A stretch of DNA of 64,000 nt, from assembly GCA_037045145.1 (NCBI GenBank), contig JBAOIA010000011.1, forward strand, positions 1,426,001 to 1,490,000. Direction: 5' to 3'. The stretch's first letter is position 1, and each line of letters begins with the position of its first letter. The notes beneath the pieces were generated by a model that ran no database searches, was not told the DNA's origin, and was given only the letters and a program-made list of their open reading frames with translations. The DNA comes from Bacteroidia bacterium. GTDB taxonomy: Bacteria > Bacteroidota > Bacteroidia > AKYH767-A > OLB10. Shown here piece by piece: positions 41,106 through 50,332 of the stretch. The translations under genes and the position numbers were made by a program.

Positions 41106-42073
41106 TTTATAAATTTTAATTTAATAGATGTGTTGTTGTGTTGTCCATTGATAAAATACAATCCTTCTTTGAGTGCTGATACAGATATTTTATCGCCTGC
41201 ATTTGATTGGTGTGATTCTAAAACTACGCGACCTTCAATATCAGTGATAATAAAATTATCCATATTTTTAGATAGTGTGATAAATGTTGATGCAGGATTA
41301 GGATATACTTGTAAAACATCGTTTTTATTTTCTGATATTCCTACAGGTGAGTCGGCCGTGGTGAGGTTGTCAATACAATAAAATAAAGGTGTGTTGATAC
41401 CAAATGTGCCAATATCACTTGAATAAAGTGTAAAAATCAAACTGTCAGTGTTGCCAAGAACTGATAAATCTACCCACTGCCAATTGTTGACAATATAATC
41501 CTGCGCATTGTTTGCAGAACGAAAGTCAGCAAGATAGAAATTCACACTATCGTTACTTAAATTACCATTGTACCAATTGTGTATGGTTAGAATAAAATAA
41601 TCAGGATCATTGCCTGATGGTCCTCCGAATTTTTTTGCAAATGCATCACCATCACGCATACTGATGTAGGGGAAAGTAGCATTGGTTACATAAAAACCAT
41701 TAACAACTTTTCCTGCAGCATTTCCTGTCAGTGCTATAGTTGCCCCTTGCTGACCAATAGCGTAAATGCCGGAGCCGTTATAACCTGTAAGTGATGCACA
41801 GGCATATATGTTTCCGAAGCCTGAGGTGCTGCTGTCTTCAACATTGCTGTAGGCCCACCCCGAAAGCCAGTATTGAAATGATGGGTCGAAAAAATTAGGA
41901 AAAATGGCATTTCCTGATATGAAACTTGTTCCTCCTTGCTGTGACGATCCGTTGAAGAAACTATCTGCCGGTAGTGTCAGATTTTCGAAATTGCTGACCG
42001 TTTGTGCATTAAGTTTTACAGCCATCAATTGAAATAGTGACATTGTTGCAATGATAAGTTGAAGTTTTTTCAT
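41090..42073 (-). CDS. DUF4465 protein with T9SS sorting domain
   Basis: 327 residues. The signal peptide ends AVKLNAQ. The DUF4465 ectodomain (about 27-240) is recognised by FENLTLPADSFFNGS, the SGWAYSN and GNIYACAS blocks, VNGFYVTNATFPYISMRDGD and FGGPSGNDPDYFILTI, then NWQWVDLSVLGNTDSLIFTLYSSD. A type A sorting domain follows (YPNPASTFITLSKN, ending IKLKFIKCSHY). DUF4465 proteins are recurrent members of cobalamin loci, so an accessory surface B12-binding role is likely (inference). The gene begins 2 bp from the receptor stop. Confidence 0.85.
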   Translation of the reverse strand: MKKLQLIIATMSLFQLMAVKLNAQTVSNFENLTLPADSFFNGSSQQGGTSFISGNAIFPNFFDPSFQYWLSGWAYSNVEDSSTSGFGNIYACASLTGYNGSGIYAIGQQGATIALTGNAAGKVVNGFYVTNATFPYISMRDGDAFAKKFGGPSGNDPDYFILTIHNWYNGNLSNDSVNFYLADFRSANNAQDYIVNNWQWVDLSVLGNTDSLIFTLYSSDIGTFGINTPLFYCIDNLTTADSPVGISENKNDVLQVYPNPASTFITLSKNMDNFIITDIEGRVVLESHQSNAGDKISVSALKEGLYFINGQHNNTSIKLKFIKCSHY

Positions 42074-42075
42074 AT

Positions 42076-43974
42076 TTATTTTGATTTTGAATTTATCTGA
42101 ATTATAATTCCTGCTTTGTATGAGCGCAAAGGCATTGGGCGATTACGCATTATCTCATAATTCTCGTCAAACAAGTTGTTGATTTTTAAGTAAAGCTGGA
42201 ATTTTGTTTTTTGTGCAGAAAGACTACATGCAGCATAGAAGCTATGAAGCCAAAAAGGTTCTAAGTAATCTAGATTATCTGTTGTTGTATAGCGATAGCC
42301 GGAATACTGAACAGAATATTTTACAATCAGTTTTCCATACCCTATTGCTAAACTTCCATTACTGGAGTATAGGGGCACATAAATTAATTGCTTGCCAACA
42401 GAGGCATCATTTTCAAAGCGGGCTTTTTCGTTTGTGGCTTCAACATAATTTGTTGCAACCGTTAAGGCCATAAACCATTTTTTGTTATTATAGCGTAAGT
42501 TGGTTTTTGTTTCTATGCCTTTACTTTCTGTCACGTCAAGATTTTGTGCAGACCAATAACCATTTTCGGGCAACCAAATAATCTGATTTTTCATCATCCT
42601 GTTAAAGAGCGTGATTTCAGCCTTTGCAGTGATGTTTTTTGCAATACTAATTTCGTTTAGACAAAGGCCAATATCACCTGTTTTTCCGGTTTCTGGTTTT
42701 AGATTTTTATTTCCGCCTGGTTGCCAGTACAAATCATTGATAGTTGGATTCCGATAGACACTTGCAGCATTTAATTTTAAAGAAATGTTTTTGTACAATA
42801 CAATTTCTCCTCCTGCATACCATGTAAATGGAACCTCCCTTTTGTCATTAAATTCTTTTCGCAGCGATACAAAGGGTTTAATTTTATTGTTAAAGAAATG
42901 TGCCGATTCACCCATAAAAAGTGCAAAATAGTTTAGCTGTGCTTCCTTTTTATACTCATCTGCAGATGCCGTTGTGTAATTGTTGCTTATGCCCACAAGT
43001 ATTTCTCTGTGTTTACCCGCATGAAATTTATATTCTGCTTCTGCCAGCAATGATTTTGCTTTACTTGCTGCATTCATGTTCTTTAAACTGTCTGAAAAAT
43101 GAATGCCCTGATTGAACCATGCAGCACGAACTGCTAACTGCCCCTTACGCAACTGCTGACGCCATTGCGAAGTGATTCTTAAATTGTCATCTTTCTGTGT
43201 GGCAACAGAAGTTTGATTGAGTAGCGGTGGAATTTGTTTGTTGTAATTATCAATCCAGGCAGCTATACTTAGAGTGCTATTTTTATTCAAGCGGTAAACA
43301 ATTTCGCTTAACATACCTTTACCCTGTGTACGTGCATGTTTTTGTAATTGCTTTTCAAGTGTGACAGAATTTTGAAAACGAAAAGTGTTTGATGAATAGT
43401 CGTTAAATGCTTTAAGATTAAAAATCCATCTGTTGTTACTATAATTTGTTTTAAGCGATTGACGTACCCAGCCAGTACTACCGGCACCTATATTTATTTC
43501 TGCATCGAAGTCTTTATTAAAGATAGTTGAGGAATTCAATAAAACAGCACCACCAACAGAACCACTTCCCCATTGTGCACTACCACCACCATATTGCATG
43601 CTTATTTTGTCAGCAAAAAATTCAGGAATGACGGAAAAATCTGTCTGCCCCAACATGGGATTGTTGATGTTAAAGCCATTCCATATTACAGCAGTTTGAG
43701 AAGCATTACCACCTCTGATGGAAGAAGAAGTTAGCGAACCCGGTCCGTAATTTTTAATAATAACGCCACTTTCAGCTGAAAGAAGTTCACTTAACGATTC
43801 CGTATTGAATTGTTTCAGACTAATGCTGTCAATTTTTTCAAATCTTAATCCCGGTGTAGCATCTTGTTGTCGCAATGCTTCAATGTTAACTGCCTTAATG
43901 TAAAAAGTATCTGTTTGCGCCTTAATGCCGGAGCCTAGGATTGAAAAAATAAACAACAGATAATATCTATACAT
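42076..43974 (-). CDS. btuB: TonB-dependent outer-membrane receptor, BtuB-like
   Basis: About 632 residues from the ATG at 43974 (MYRYYLLFIFSILGSGIKAQ), preferred because it starts the signal peptide cleanly; an in-frame ATG at 44001 is possible. The plug domain covers about 45-155 (SLSELLSAESGVIIKNYGPG, SSIRGGNASQTAVIWNGFNIN, QWGSGSVGGAVLLN) and a 22-strand barrel follows, ending FDENYEIMRNRPMPLRSYKAGIII. The size is like E. coli BtuB (~600), not the much longer SusC type, and no carboxypeptidase-like N-terminal domain is present. Control by the cobalamin riboswitch upstream supports B12 or corrinoid import, powered by TonB. Confidence 0.9.
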   Translation of the reverse strand: MYRYYLLFIFSILGSGIKAQTDTFYIKAVNIEALRQQDATPGLRFEKIDSISLKQFNTESLSELLSAESGVIIKNYGPGSLTSSSIRGGNASQTAVIWNGFNINNPMLGQTDFSVIPEFFADKISMQYGGGSAQWGSGSVGGAVLLNSSTIFNKDFDAEINIGAGSTGWVRQSLKTNYSNNRWIFNLKAFNDYSSNTFRFQNSVTLEKQLQKHARTQGKGMLSEIVYRLNKNSTLSIAAWIDNYNKQIPPLLNQTSVATQKDDNLRITSQWRQQLRKGQLAVRAAWFNQGIHFSDSLKNMNAASKAKSLLAEAEYKFHAGKHREILVGISNNYTTASADEYKKEAQLNYFALFMGESAHFFNNKIKPFVSLRKEFNDKREVPFTWYAGGEIVLYKNISLKLNAASVYRNPTINDLYWQPGGNKNLKPETGKTGDIGLCLNEISIAKNITAKAEITLFNRMMKNQIIWLPENGYWSAQNLDVTESKGIETKTNLRYNNKKWFMALTVATNYVEATNEKARFENDASVGKQLIYVPLYSSNGSLAIGYGKLIVKYSVQYSGYRYTTTDNLDYLEPFWLHSFYAACSLSAQKTKFQLYLKINNLFDENYEIMRNRPMPLRSYKAGIIIQINSKSK

Positions 43975-44020
43975 GTGTTTGCCTGGTTTTTTGTCAAGCA
44001 TTTCTACATGCAGTGCAGTA

Positions 44021-44071
44021 AATAAAAAAGTGAGGAGTAATACAACTCGGGTTTTTAAGTTGTATCATTAC
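44021..44071 (-). terminator. Terminator-like hairpin in the B12 leader (expression platform)
   Basis: On the minus strand GATACAACT pairs with AGTTGTATTAC around a 10-nt loop, followed by TCCTCACTTTTTTATTT, just upstream of the receptor start. It fits as the terminator arm that the cobalamin riboswitch controls. A second small hairpin (GGCTG/CAGCC at 44105-44119) lies between it and the aptamer. Confidence 0.65.
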
Positions 44072-44114
44072 AGACTTCTGCTTTTAATGCGAAAGCATGG
44101 TCAACGGCTGCAAA

Positions 44115-44322
44115 ACAGCCTCAGTAAAGACAGATATCCTGGCTTGTAACTTTTATCTCTTTTCCTTCCTACAAAATTTTGCAGTGGATTCAATAGAGAC
44201 AAGTTGATACGTTACACACAGTTGCGCTACAGCTCACGATTTTAACGTGATTCCCTTTTAAATCTTCCGTTTTTAACAGAAGAAATCTTTACCGGTTGAA
44301 ATGAATGAAAGAACTTCCGGAG
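44115..44322 (-). promoter_or_regulatory. Cobalamin riboswitch
   Basis: The minus strand shows the conserved B12-box parts in order: AAAAGGGAATCACGT, GTGAGCTGTAGCGCAACTGTG, CCACTG, GGAAGG and GCCAGGATATCTG. GCCTC and GAGGC at the two ends can close P1. It lies in the 5' leader of the four-gene B12 operon (43974 to 39065) and should turn it off when cobalamin is abundant. A -7 element (TATATTTG, 44324-44331) sits directly upstream. Confidence 0.92.
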
Positions 44323-44323
44323 G

Positions 44324-44331
44324 CAAATATA
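44324..44331 (-). promoter_or_regulatory. -7 element of the B12 operon
   Basis: TATATTTG on the minus strand fits TAnnTTTG and places the start at the first bases of the riboswitch. No clear -33 element was identified. Confidence 0.5.
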
Positions 44332-44350
44332 AATAAAAAAATAAAAGGGC

Positions 44351-44971
44351 TTATTTGCTGAACAAACCACTGAGTTCGGCCTGAACGCGTTCAATAATCA
44401 TTCCGAGATGTTCCTTATTTTCAGCAAAGTTGATTTCGTCAATATCAATAATCAGCAACTTGCCAAGTTCATAAGTTGAAATCCATGCCTCATAACGCTC
44501 ATTAAGACGTTTAAGATAATCAATACGAATATTGTTTTCGTAGGGTCTTCCGCGTTTTTCAATCTGTTTTACCAAAGCCGGAACGGTACCACGCAAATAA
44601 ATCATCAAATCAGGTGGTGATACAAAACTGTTCATCAACTCGAACAACTGCTGATAGTTTTGAAAATCGCGTGTTGTCATTAACCCCATAGCATGAAGGT
44701 TAGGAGCAAAAATATATGCGTCTTCGTAAATTGTTCTGTCCTGAATTATGGTTTTTGGATGCTTCTTTATTTTTAAAATTTGTTGAAAGCGGCTGTTCAA
44801 AAAATAAATCTGAAGATTGAACGACCAGCGTTGCATGTCATCATAAAAATCGTTCAGATAGGGATTGTCATTTACATCTTCGTAATGTGGTTCCCATTTA
44901 AACTGTTTTGACAATAAACTGGTGAGTGTGGTTTTTCCGGATCCAATATTTCCCGCTATTGCAATATGCAT
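44351..44971 (-). CDS. Deoxynucleoside kinase
   Basis: 206 residues of the deoxyadenosine/deoxyguanosine kinase family, which phosphorylates deoxynucleosides for salvage. The P-loop GNIGSGKT is at residues 7-14, the substrate-site EDVNDNPYLNDFYDD is near 36-50, and the DRT-Y-E-D motif (QDRTIYEDAYIFA) is near 97-109. The lid region KRGRPYENNIRIDYLKRLNERYE carries the conserved arginines. The start ATG at 44971 gives a normal N-terminus. It is a single gene, ending just upstream of the riboswitch promoter. Confidence 0.93.
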   Translation of the reverse strand: MHIAIAGNIGSGKTTLTSLLSKQFKWEPHYEDVNDNPYLNDFYDDMQRWSFNLQIYFLNSRFQQILKIKKHPKTIIQDRTIYEDAYIFAPNLHAMGLMTTRDFQNYQQLFELMNSFVSPPDLMIYLRGTVPALVKQIEKRGRPYENNIRIDYLKRLNERYEAWISTYELGKLLIIDIDEINFAENKEHLGMIIERVQAELSGLFSK

Positions 44972-45088
44972 ACAATTAAATCAATCTGGTTTTAAATATT
45001 ATAGTTCTCAAAAAGTAGTGCGCTAAAGTAAAAAAAAATTCATTGACAAACGAAGCTACTTTAGTAATAGCCTGTATAATTGACGGTT

Positions 45089-45877
45089 TTAATCTTTTTT
45101 ATAGTCCAGCTGAAATATTTTATTGTCAGAAAGCAGGTAAAAGCGGTTGTGATACCATTTTATACTGCTAATGTTATTTAACCCGGTTTTCAGTCTTGAT
45201 GTTTCTAAATTCAGCTTAAAGTCAAAAAAAACAAGTTGATTATTTTCAGCATAAACCAACATGTTTTCGAGCAGCATAATACTCGATGCATGTTTTGCCT
45301 CAATACTTCTGACATAGCTTCCCAGTCGGTCAAAAATTAAAATCCCTGAGTTATTATTCAAACATGCCAGCCATTTATCGTTGGCACACATACTCGTTAT
45401 AGTCAGCGCATTGTTTATTAATAATGCCAAAGGTTGTGTTTCTGCAATTTTCTGGAGTGTAAAATCGTATTTAAATAATTGTTGCTGCGAATGGTCGTAG
45501 CACCAAAACCCATCTGTTGAATTACAAACAGCTCTTATGTCATAGAAATTTTGTTCTCTTAAATTAATTACCGACTGTAAGGCTAATTTATTATCCAGGA
45601 AACTGATAATGGAAAATTCGTCAGCAAAAAGCATGATTCGCAATGGGTCAATTGCATCAACATAAGTAAAGCGATCCTGATTGTTGTTGCTGTAAGTAAG
45701 TAATATTTTCCCTATGGTGTCTGCCTTAAACACTATACTTTCTTTGATAATATAGAGGTTGCCAAGATTATCCATACTGAAGGCATCTGCACCATTCCAG
45801 ATTTCATTGGTTTTATTGTTTTGCGCAAAAGTGCTGCAGCTAATAATTAGCATGAGTAATGTTACAATAGATTTCAC
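45089..45877 (-). CDS. Secreted protein of unknown function, propeller-like
   Basis: 262 residues. It starts with GTG at 45877, overlapping the stop of the GH3-family gene (GTGA). A signal peptide (SIVTLLMLIISCSTFAQ) is followed by regularly spaced beta-rich segments (DNLGNLYIIKESIVFKADT, CNSTDGFWCYDHSQQQLFKYD, NDKWLACLNNNSGILIFDRLG, MLVYAENNQLVFFDFKLN). These look like degenerate propeller blades. No sorting domain or lipobox is certain; ISC at 15-17 is inside the hydrophobic core and might be read as one. It is probably periplasmic. Tight coupling with the GH3-like gene suggests a shared process that is not known. Confidence 0.7.
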   Translation of the reverse strand: MKSIVTLLMLIISCSTFAQNNKTNEIWNGADAFSMDNLGNLYIIKESIVFKADTIGKILLTYSNNNQDRFTYVDAIDPLRIMLFADEFSIISFLDNKLALQSVINLREQNFYDIRAVCNSTDGFWCYDHSQQQLFKYDFTLQKIAETQPLALLINNALTITSMCANDKWLACLNNNSGILIFDRLGSYVRSIEAKHASSIMLLENMLVYAENNQLVFFDFKLNLETSRLKTGLNNISSIKWYHNRFYLLSDNKIFQLDYKKD

Positions 45878-47391
45878 GAAAGACTGTTTTGAACGTTTAA
45901 TATTTCATCAACAAATTTACGATGATTGGCTAGGCGCGGCACTTTATGTTGTCCCCCAAGTTTGTTATTTTTTTCCATCCATATATAGAACGTGTTTTTA
46001 GGCATTTTATGTACAATGGGTTTGTTGAGTGTGATGTCTTTAAATCGTTTTGCCTCGTAATCTGAATTAACTTTTTTAAGCTCTTCGTCAAGGGCCATTG
46101 TAAACGCATCTAAGTTTTCAGGCTCTTGCGAAAATTCAATCAGCCACTCATGAGCTCCATTTTTATTGTTACTGAAATACACCGGTGCAGCAGTAAATTC
46201 ACGCACAGTAGCACCTGTTCTTTTACCCGCTTCTGTTATGGCTTTCTCTGCATTGTCAATCACAAGCTCTTCTCCAAAAGCATTGATGAAATGTGCGGTG
46301 CGTCCACTGATTTTTATTCTGTAAGGATTGATGGATGTAAACTGTATCGTATCTCCGATTTTATAACGCCATAAACCTGCATTGGTGGTGATAACTAAAG
46401 CATATTGCTCTCCTGTTTGAACTTCAGAGAGTGTCAAAGTTTTCGGATTTTCCTCATGCCAGTGTTTTTGAGGAATAAACTCATAGTATATTCCATAGTC
46501 GAGCATCAGCAGCATTTCATCTGAATCATTTCTATCCTGAATGCCAAAAAAACCTTCGGAGGCATTGTAGGTTTCTAAATACTGAATACGTTTTCCGATA
46601 ATTTGGTTGAACTGCTCTCTGTATGGTGTAAAATTTACTGCACCATGAACAAAAAGCTCTAAATCCGGCCACACTTCAGCAATTGTTTTCTTTCCTGTAA
46701 TTTCAAGAATTCGTTTTAACAATACCAACGACCAGCTGGGTACTCCTGAAATGTTGGTCACATTCACTTTAATGGTTTCCTGTGCCATGCGCTCAATTTT
46801 TTCATCCCACTTATCCATCAGCGCAATATTCATTTCAGGTGTTCTCATTATCTGTACCCAGAATGGAAGATTCTGAATTAATATGGCAGAAAGATCACCG
46901 TAATACGATTCGTTATGAAATGAGTTTATGTTGTGACTGCCACCAAGAGAAAGCAGCTTGCCATTGAATAGGAGGGCATCAGGGTTGTTGTTAAAATAAA
47001 TAGAAAGCAGGTCTTTTCCGCCTTTAAAATGACATTCTTCCAACGACTCCATACTAACGGGAATAAACTTACTTCTGTTTGAAGTTGTTCCTGATGATTT
47101 GGCAAACCATTTTATTTCTGATGGCCACAGAATATTTTGTTCGCCTTTCATAATTCTTTCTACCTGCGGTTGTAACTGATCGTAGGTAACTATTGGCACA
47201 CGCTCGCTAAAAGTCTTAAAATTGTCAATTGATTGATAGTCGAAATGCTCGCCCCACTGCGTATGCTCCGCTGTTGAAATAAGTTTTCGAAGCAACTCTT
47301 CCTGAACCTCACATGGATATTTCATGAAAAGCTCAATCTGATGCAGGCGCTTTTTAATTATCCATCCCAATATTGAATTCAGTATTGCCAT
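45874..47391 (-). CDS. GH3 auxin-responsive-like acyl-acid amido synthetase
   Basis: 505 residues of the GH3 family of adenylate-forming enzymes (ANL superfamily). The ATP-binding motif WFAKSSGTTSNRSKFIPVS lies at about 87-105, the second motif YNASEGFFGIQ at about 274-284, and the third, the VVTTNAGLWRYKIGD-type region (ALVITTNAGLWRYKIGDTIQF), at about 332-352. A smaller C-terminal domain follows. Plant GH3 enzymes conjugate amino acids to hormones; the substrate of bacterial homologues is unclear. The gene is followed by the overlapping secreted propeller-like gene. Confidence 0.9.
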   Translation of the reverse strand: MAILNSILGWIIKKRLHQIELFMKYPCEVQEELLRKLISTAEHTQWGEHFDYQSIDNFKTFSERVPIVTYDQLQPQVERIMKGEQNILWPSEIKWFAKSSGTTSNRSKFIPVSMESLEECHFKGGKDLLSIYFNNNPDALLFNGKLLSLGGSHNINSFHNESYYGDLSAILIQNLPFWVQIMRTPEMNIALMDKWDEKIERMAQETIKVNVTNISGVPSWSLVLLKRILEITGKKTIAEVWPDLELFVHGAVNFTPYREQFNQIIGKRIQYLETYNASEGFFGIQDRNDSDEMLLMLDYGIYYEFIPQKHWHEENPKTLTLSEVQTGEQYALVITTNAGLWRYKIGDTIQFTSINPYRIKISGRTAHFINAFGEELVIDNAEKAITEAGKRTGATVREFTAAPVYFSNNKNGAHEWLIEFSQEPENLDAFTMALDEELKKVNSDYEAKRFKDITLNKPIVHKMPKNTFYIWMEKNNKLGGQHKVPRLANHRKFVDEILNVQNSLS

Positions 47392-47503
47392 ATACAGTGC
47401 TTTGCGAACAGGAAGATAAGAAAAATCCTGAAACTTCCGTTCTGCAAATTTAATTCTTAGGTTTAATCAAATCTAATCATTTATTAATTTCTTTCAGAAA
47501 TGT

Positions 47504-47950
47504 TTGATGTATTTTCGTTCCATGCAAAAAGCAACAATAGACTTTAAATTAATAAAGTTGGAGCACAATGGTTATCATCCTGTATGTATAGTCAATATAA
47601 ATCACAAAGAAGCATTAATGGTTATTGATACAGGTGCTTCGCATACAGTGCTTGACATAAAGCAGGCATTACGGTTTCTTCCTGAAAAAAAAATAAAGCA
47701 TTCTGAAGTTAAATCGTCAGGACTTGGCACCAACGAGATGATGAGTGCATTTGCCACATTAGATTATTTTATAATGGGCGATTTGGTTTTGCGCAGACGG
47801 AAAACCATCATTCTCGATCTGACACACATCAACCATGCCTATGCAGCAATGCATTTGCCATTGATTGATGGAGTAATAGGTTGTGACATTCTGAAAAAGT
47901 ATAAGGCAACCATCAGTTTTTCTACTAAAAAACTTGTAATTACCATCTGA
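47504..47950 (+). CDS. Retropepsin-like aspartic protease
   Basis: 148 residues. The catalytic motif VIDTGASHTVLD has D42-T43-G44, and the second half shows MHLPLIDGVIGCDIL, typical of the small clan AA aspartyl protease family (gag-asp type). It should be active as a homodimer. No signal peptide is present; a cytoplasmic location is likely. The alternative ATG at 47522 (MQKATIDFKLIKL) would remove six residues and fits homologues as well. It is transcribed toward gyrB with 151 bp between. Confidence 0.85.
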   Translation: MMYFRSMQKATIDFKLIKLEHNGYHPVCIVNINHKEALMVIDTGASHTVLDIKQALRFLPEKKIKHSEVKSSGLGTNEMMSAFATLDYFIMGDLVLRRRKTIILDLTHINHAYAAMHLPLIDGVIGCDILKKYKATISFSTKKLVITI

Positions 47951-48059
47951 CTTCTTTATATTAAAAGCCTTAAAAACAACGTTAATAACTTACGCTGCTT
48001 TGTTAAAAAAAACGTGCATTTCCACACTGTTTTTATGAGAAAGCAGCCTTTATTTTTTG

Positions 48060-48067
48060 TAAATTTG
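48060..48067 (+). promoter_or_regulatory. -7 element before gyrB
   Basis: TAAATTTG fits TAnnTTTG, 34 nt upstream of the gyrB ATG. No convincing -33 motif is in range. Confidence 0.4.
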
Positions 48068-48101
48068 AAAAATAATAAAAAACGACAGTTTACGAAAAGT
48101 T

Positions 48102-50075
48102 ATGAGTGATCAAACAGTAGAAAATTTAGCTGAAATGGAAGTTAAAAATACTTATTCGGCCGACAGCATTCAGGTATTGGAAGGGCTGGAGGCAGTAAGG
48201 AAACGCCCTGCCATGTACATTGGCGATGTTGGTGTAAAAGGATTGCACCATCTGGTTTATGAAGTGGTTGACAATTCAATTGACGAAGCCCTTGCCGGAC
48301 ATTGCAAAAACATCAGTGTTACTATTGGAGAAGATAATTCAATTACTGTTAAAGATGATGGTAGAGGTATTCCTACCGAAATGCACAGCAAAGAAAAGAA
48401 GTCAGCACTTGAAGTTGCTATGACAGTGCTTCATGCTGGAGGTAAGTTTGATAAAGATTCCTATAAAGTTTCCGGTGGTTTGCATGGTGTGGGTGTTTCG
48501 TGCGTAAATGCATTGAGCACACACATGCGCACAGAAGTACACCGCAACGGAAAAATATATGTGCAGGAATACAGTATCGGAAAGCCGCTTTATTCTGTAA
48601 AAGAAATTGGGACTACAGACTACAGAGGCACCATTCAAACCTTCAAGCCTGATGAAACAATTTTCATCACCACAATTTACAACTACGACACGCTTGCTTC
48701 CCGCCTGCGCGAATTATCTTATCTCAACAAAGGCATCAGTATCACTTTGACCGACATGCGTGAAAAAGATGAGCAGGGTAATGTCCGATCAGACGAATTT
48801 TTAAGTGAGTTGGGCTTGCGCGAATTTGTTGAGTACATTGATGCCAACCGAGAAAAGCTCATTCCGGAATGTATGTTTTTTGAAAGCGATAAGTTTGGAA
48901 TTCCAATTGAAGTGGCCATGCAGTACAACACTTCATTTTCAGAAAATATCCACTCCTATGTGAACAATATCAACACACATGAGGGCGGCACACACCTTTC
49001 CGGCTTCAGACGTGCACTAACACGCACACTAAAGGCCTATGCCGAGAAAGAAGGCATGCTTGCTAAATTAAAGTTTGATATTGACGGTGACGATTTCAGA
49101 GAAGGATTGACAGCCGTTGTATCTGTAAAAGTTGCAGAGCCACAGTTTGAAGGACAGACTAAAACCAAGTTAGGCAACAATGAGGTTATGGGTTACGTAG
49201 ATCAGGCTGTTGGCGATATGCTTGTGCACTACCTTGAAATGCATCCACGCGAAGCAAAGGCCATTGTCAATAAAGTAATACTTGCAGCCACTGCACGCCA
49301 TGCAGCACGCAAGGCACGTGAGTTGGTGCAACGCAAAAACGTACTCACAGGAACAGGACTTCCCGGCAAACTGGCAGACTGTTCTGAGCGCGACCCCGGC
49401 CGCTGCGAACTGTTCCTAGTAGAGGGAGATTCTGCCGGTGGAACAGCCAAACAAGGTCGCGACAGAAATTTCCAAGCCATACTACCACTACGAGGAAAAA
49501 TCCTCAACGTAGAAAAAGCTATGGAATATAAAATATACGAAAACGAAGAGATAAGAAATATTTTTACTGCTCTTGGCATCTATCGTGACGACAAACAAGA
49601 AGGCCGCCCACTCATTCTCGACAAGCTGCGTTATCATAAAATCGTAATCATGACCGATGCCGATGTTGACGGTAGTCACATCACCACACTCATCCTCACT
49701 TTCTTCTTCCGCCACATGAAAGAACTTATAGAGCAGGGATATATATACATTGCAACACCACCGCTCTATCTTGTGAAAAAAGGTAAGGAAGAGCGTTACT
49801 GCTGGACAGACGAAGAGCGCATTGCCATTGTTAAAGAACTGGCTGGCGAAAAAGAAAGTAGCGTAAACATACAGCGCTACAAAGGTCTTGGTGAAATGAA
49901 TGCCGAACAATTGTGGTCAACCACCATGGATCCATCAAGCCGCACCTTGCGACAGGTTACCATAGAAAGTGCTGCAGAAGCCGACCACGTTTTCAGTATG
50001 CTTATGGGCGATGAAGTGCCACCACGCAGAGAGTTCATTGAACGCAATGCTAAATATGCGAAAGTAGATGTATAA
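48102..50075 (+). CDS. gyrB: DNA gyrase subunit B
   Basis: 657 residues, a usual length for Bacteroidota. The GHKL ATPase domain shows VYEVVDNSIDEALAG, DDGRGIP and GGLHGVGVSCVNALS. The Toprim domain carries EGDSAGG (about 441-447) and DADVDGSH (about 518-525). The C-terminal segment QRYKGLGEMNAEQLW is diagnostic of GyrB/ParE. GyrB rather than ParE is favoured by length and context, but gyrA is not in the window to confirm. It is monocistronic, with its own terminator. Confidence 0.95.
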   Translation: MSDQTVENLAEMEVKNTYSADSIQVLEGLEAVRKRPAMYIGDVGVKGLHHLVYEVVDNSIDEALAGHCKNISVTIGEDNSITVKDDGRGIPTEMHSKEKKSALEVAMTVLHAGGKFDKDSYKVSGGLHGVGVSCVNALSTHMRTEVHRNGKIYVQEYSIGKPLYSVKEIGTTDYRGTIQTFKPDETIFITTIYNYDTLASRLRELSYLNKGISITLTDMREKDEQGNVRSDEFLSELGLREFVEYIDANREKLIPECMFFESDKFGIPIEVAMQYNTSFSENIHSYVNNINTHEGGTHLSGFRRALTRTLKAYAEKEGMLAKLKFDIDGDDFREGLTAVVSVKVAEPQFEGQTKTKLGNNEVMGYVDQAVGDMLVHYLEMHPREAKAIVNKVILAATARHAARKARELVQRKNVLTGTGLPGKLADCSERDPGRCELFLVEGDSAGGTAKQGRDRNFQAILPLRGKILNVEKAMEYKIYENEEIRNIFTALGIYRDDKQEGRPLILDKLRYHKIVIMTDADVDGSHITTLILTFFFRHMKELIEQGYIYIATPPLYLVKKGKEERYCWTDEERIAIVKELAGEKESSVNIQRYKGLGEMNAEQLWSTTMDPSSRTLRQVTIESAAEADHVFSMLMGDEVPPRREFIERNAKYAKVDV

Positions 50076-50093
50076 CAAATTTTAAGCATTATT

Positions 50094-50123
50094 AAAAGCT
50101 GCCTCACAAAGGCAGCTTTTTTT
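50094..50123 (+). terminator. Rho-independent terminator of gyrB
   Basis: AAAAGCTGCC, loop TCACAAA, then GGCAGCTTTTTTT, starting 19 nt after the stop. Confidence 0.92.
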
Positions 50124-50332
50124 GTATGTGGTAATTTATTAATTAGCCTTTGTATGTTATCAATTCAATGAATCTGTAAACTTTTATGGGACGAGACACC
50201 GGCTTTAATTCTACGACTTCCTCAGCAACATTCACTCGTTTTCAGTTATAGCGTAGGACGGTAAACGTATAAACTTATTGTGGCATTGGTCACAAAACAA
50301 ATGATGTCTAATTATAGATTCATCTTTAATGC

